In this document: in pieces, positions 63,731-64,000 of the stretch
Numbering within the stretch: position 1 is the stretch's first letter
How the letters are laid out: the number at the start of each line of letters is the position of its first letter
Source: Pseudomonas sp. dw_358
GTDB lineage: Bacteria; Pseudomonadota; Gammaproteobacteria; Pseudomonadales; Pseudomonadaceae
Length of the DNA: 64,000 bases
NCBI RefSeq assembly: GCF_018449655.1
Contig: NZ_JAAVUX010000006.1
Span: 1 to 64,000 of the forward strand
Reading direction: 5' to 3'
Translations under genes and position numbers: made by a program
The notes under the pieces: generated by a model
Database searches by the model: none
Told to the model about the DNA's origin: nothing
What the model saw: the letters and a program-made list of their open reading frames with translations, nothing else

Positions 63731-63750
63731 AACAACATCCAACAACAACG
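63731..63750 (+). promoter_or_regulatory. CA-rich leader, possible Hfq/Crc target
   Basis: The leader of the aldo-keto reductase contains AACAACATCCAACAACAACG, two AAN-repeat blocks, 21-41 nt before the ATG. Hfq with Crc binds such A-rich motifs in Pseudomonas to repress catabolic genes. The identification is by pattern only. Confidence 0.3.
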
Positions 63751-63771
63751 TCAATGAGAACAGGAAAGACC

Positions 63772-64000
63772 ATGACCTATATCGCTGCCGAGAACCGTTA
63801 CGAATCCATTCCCTACCGCCGCGTCGGCCGCAGCGGCCTGGTCCTGCCGGCCTTGTCCATGGGCCTGTGGCACAACTTCGGCGATGCCACGCCGATCGAC
63901 ACCCAGCGGGCCATGCTGCGCACGGCGTTCGACCTGGGCATCAACCATTTCGACCTGGCCAATAACTACGGCCCACCCTACGGCAGCGCCGAGGTCAATT
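63772..64000 (+). CDS. YghZ-type aldo-keto reductase, N-terminal part (partial, runs off right edge)
   Basis: The first 76 residues of an aldo-keto reductase, of the L-glyceraldehyde 3-phosphate reductase (YghZ/Gpr) group. It has the opener RYESIPYRRVGRSGLVLPAL and the segment NHFDLANNYGPPYGSAE, which carries the catalytic Asp and Tyr of the family. CAGGA precedes the ATG. The rest lies outside the window. Substrate assignment follows from the close family and is not proven here. Confidence 0.8.
   Translation, partial: MTYIAAENRYESIPYRRVGRSGLVLPALSMGLWHNFGDATPIDTQRAMLRTAFDLGINHFDLANNYGPPYGSAEVN

Noticed and set aside
1..64000. CRISPR array, prophage or insertion sequence
   Set aside because: I saw no regular short direct repeats with spacers, no transposase or integrase gene, and no phage structural genes. 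The only array-like repeats are the adhesin coding repeats.

Overview
The window looks like a chromosomal segment of a fluorescent pseudomonad (Pseudomonas fluorescens group). The basis is recognition of gene families and their order: a LapA-type giant adhesin with its LapBC secretion proteins, gabD-gabT, desA next to a GGDEF-EAL protein and oscA-sbp-cysTWA, TriABC-like efflux genes, SfnB-type oxidoreductases and a BetT transporter. Base composition is uniformly GC-rich and most genes lie in tight, overlapping operons.

Layout. 1-5.5 kb: the 5' end of a LapA-like adhesin (minus strand, runs off the left edge) diverges from lapB-lapC across an 840-bp intergenic region containing two strong palindromes. 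5.5-12.3 kb: a decayed XRE regulator, an iolG-like dehydrogenase, then a complete MarR-controlled efflux operon (FUSC pump, DUF1656 protein, HlyD adaptor, NodT outer-membrane factor). 12.3-17.5 kb: a quinone-oxidoreductase-like gene, a pair of linked GTPases, type 2 argC and a small monooxygenase. 17.5-23 kb: a four-gene operon with a polyamine-type ABC transporter (fused permease) and an FMN-dependent monooxygenase. 23-25 kb: an orphan ABC ATPase, a probable truncated permease remnant and tRNA-Arg(CCG). 25-32 kb: gabD, gabT, an HDOD protein with a degenerate receiver domain, a PAS-GGDEF cyclase and desA. 31.6-37.6 kb: a PAS-GGDEF-EAL protein, oscA and the sulfate importer sbp-cysTWA. 37.6-41.6 kb: a DUF962 protein, an AraC regulator and tonB-exbB-exbD. 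41.7-44.3 kb: a small hydrolase, an SfnR-like sigma-54 activator and a stand-alone MetQ. 44.5-50.4 kb: an RND pump with two lipoprotein adaptors, and a methyltransferase. 50.4-56.9 kb: an operon of two SfnB paralogues, an FMN monooxygenase and a MetQNI-type transporter. 57-61.6 kb: cystine importer, D-cysteine desulfhydrase and EpsC serine acetyltransferase. 61.6-64 kb: BetT behind a BetI-like operator, and the start of a YghZ-type aldo-keto reductase.

The strongest theme is sulfur scavenging. At least five loci (oscA-sbp-cysTWA, the sfnR-like gene, the orphan metQ, the sfnB operon and the cystine/D-cysteine/EpsC group) fit a sulfate-starvation regulon. Several of their products contain almost no cysteine or methionine: mature TcyJ has none, OscA and the SfnR-like protein have only the initiator Met (SfnR also one Cys), and the 401-residue SfnB paralogue has two Met and no Cys. 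A second theme is surface attachment and c-di-GMP: the LapA retention module and LapG-type cleavage site, a GGEEF cyclase with an inhibitory site, and a GGDEF-EAL protein. All functional calls come from reading the sequence and from family knowledge; no searches were run.
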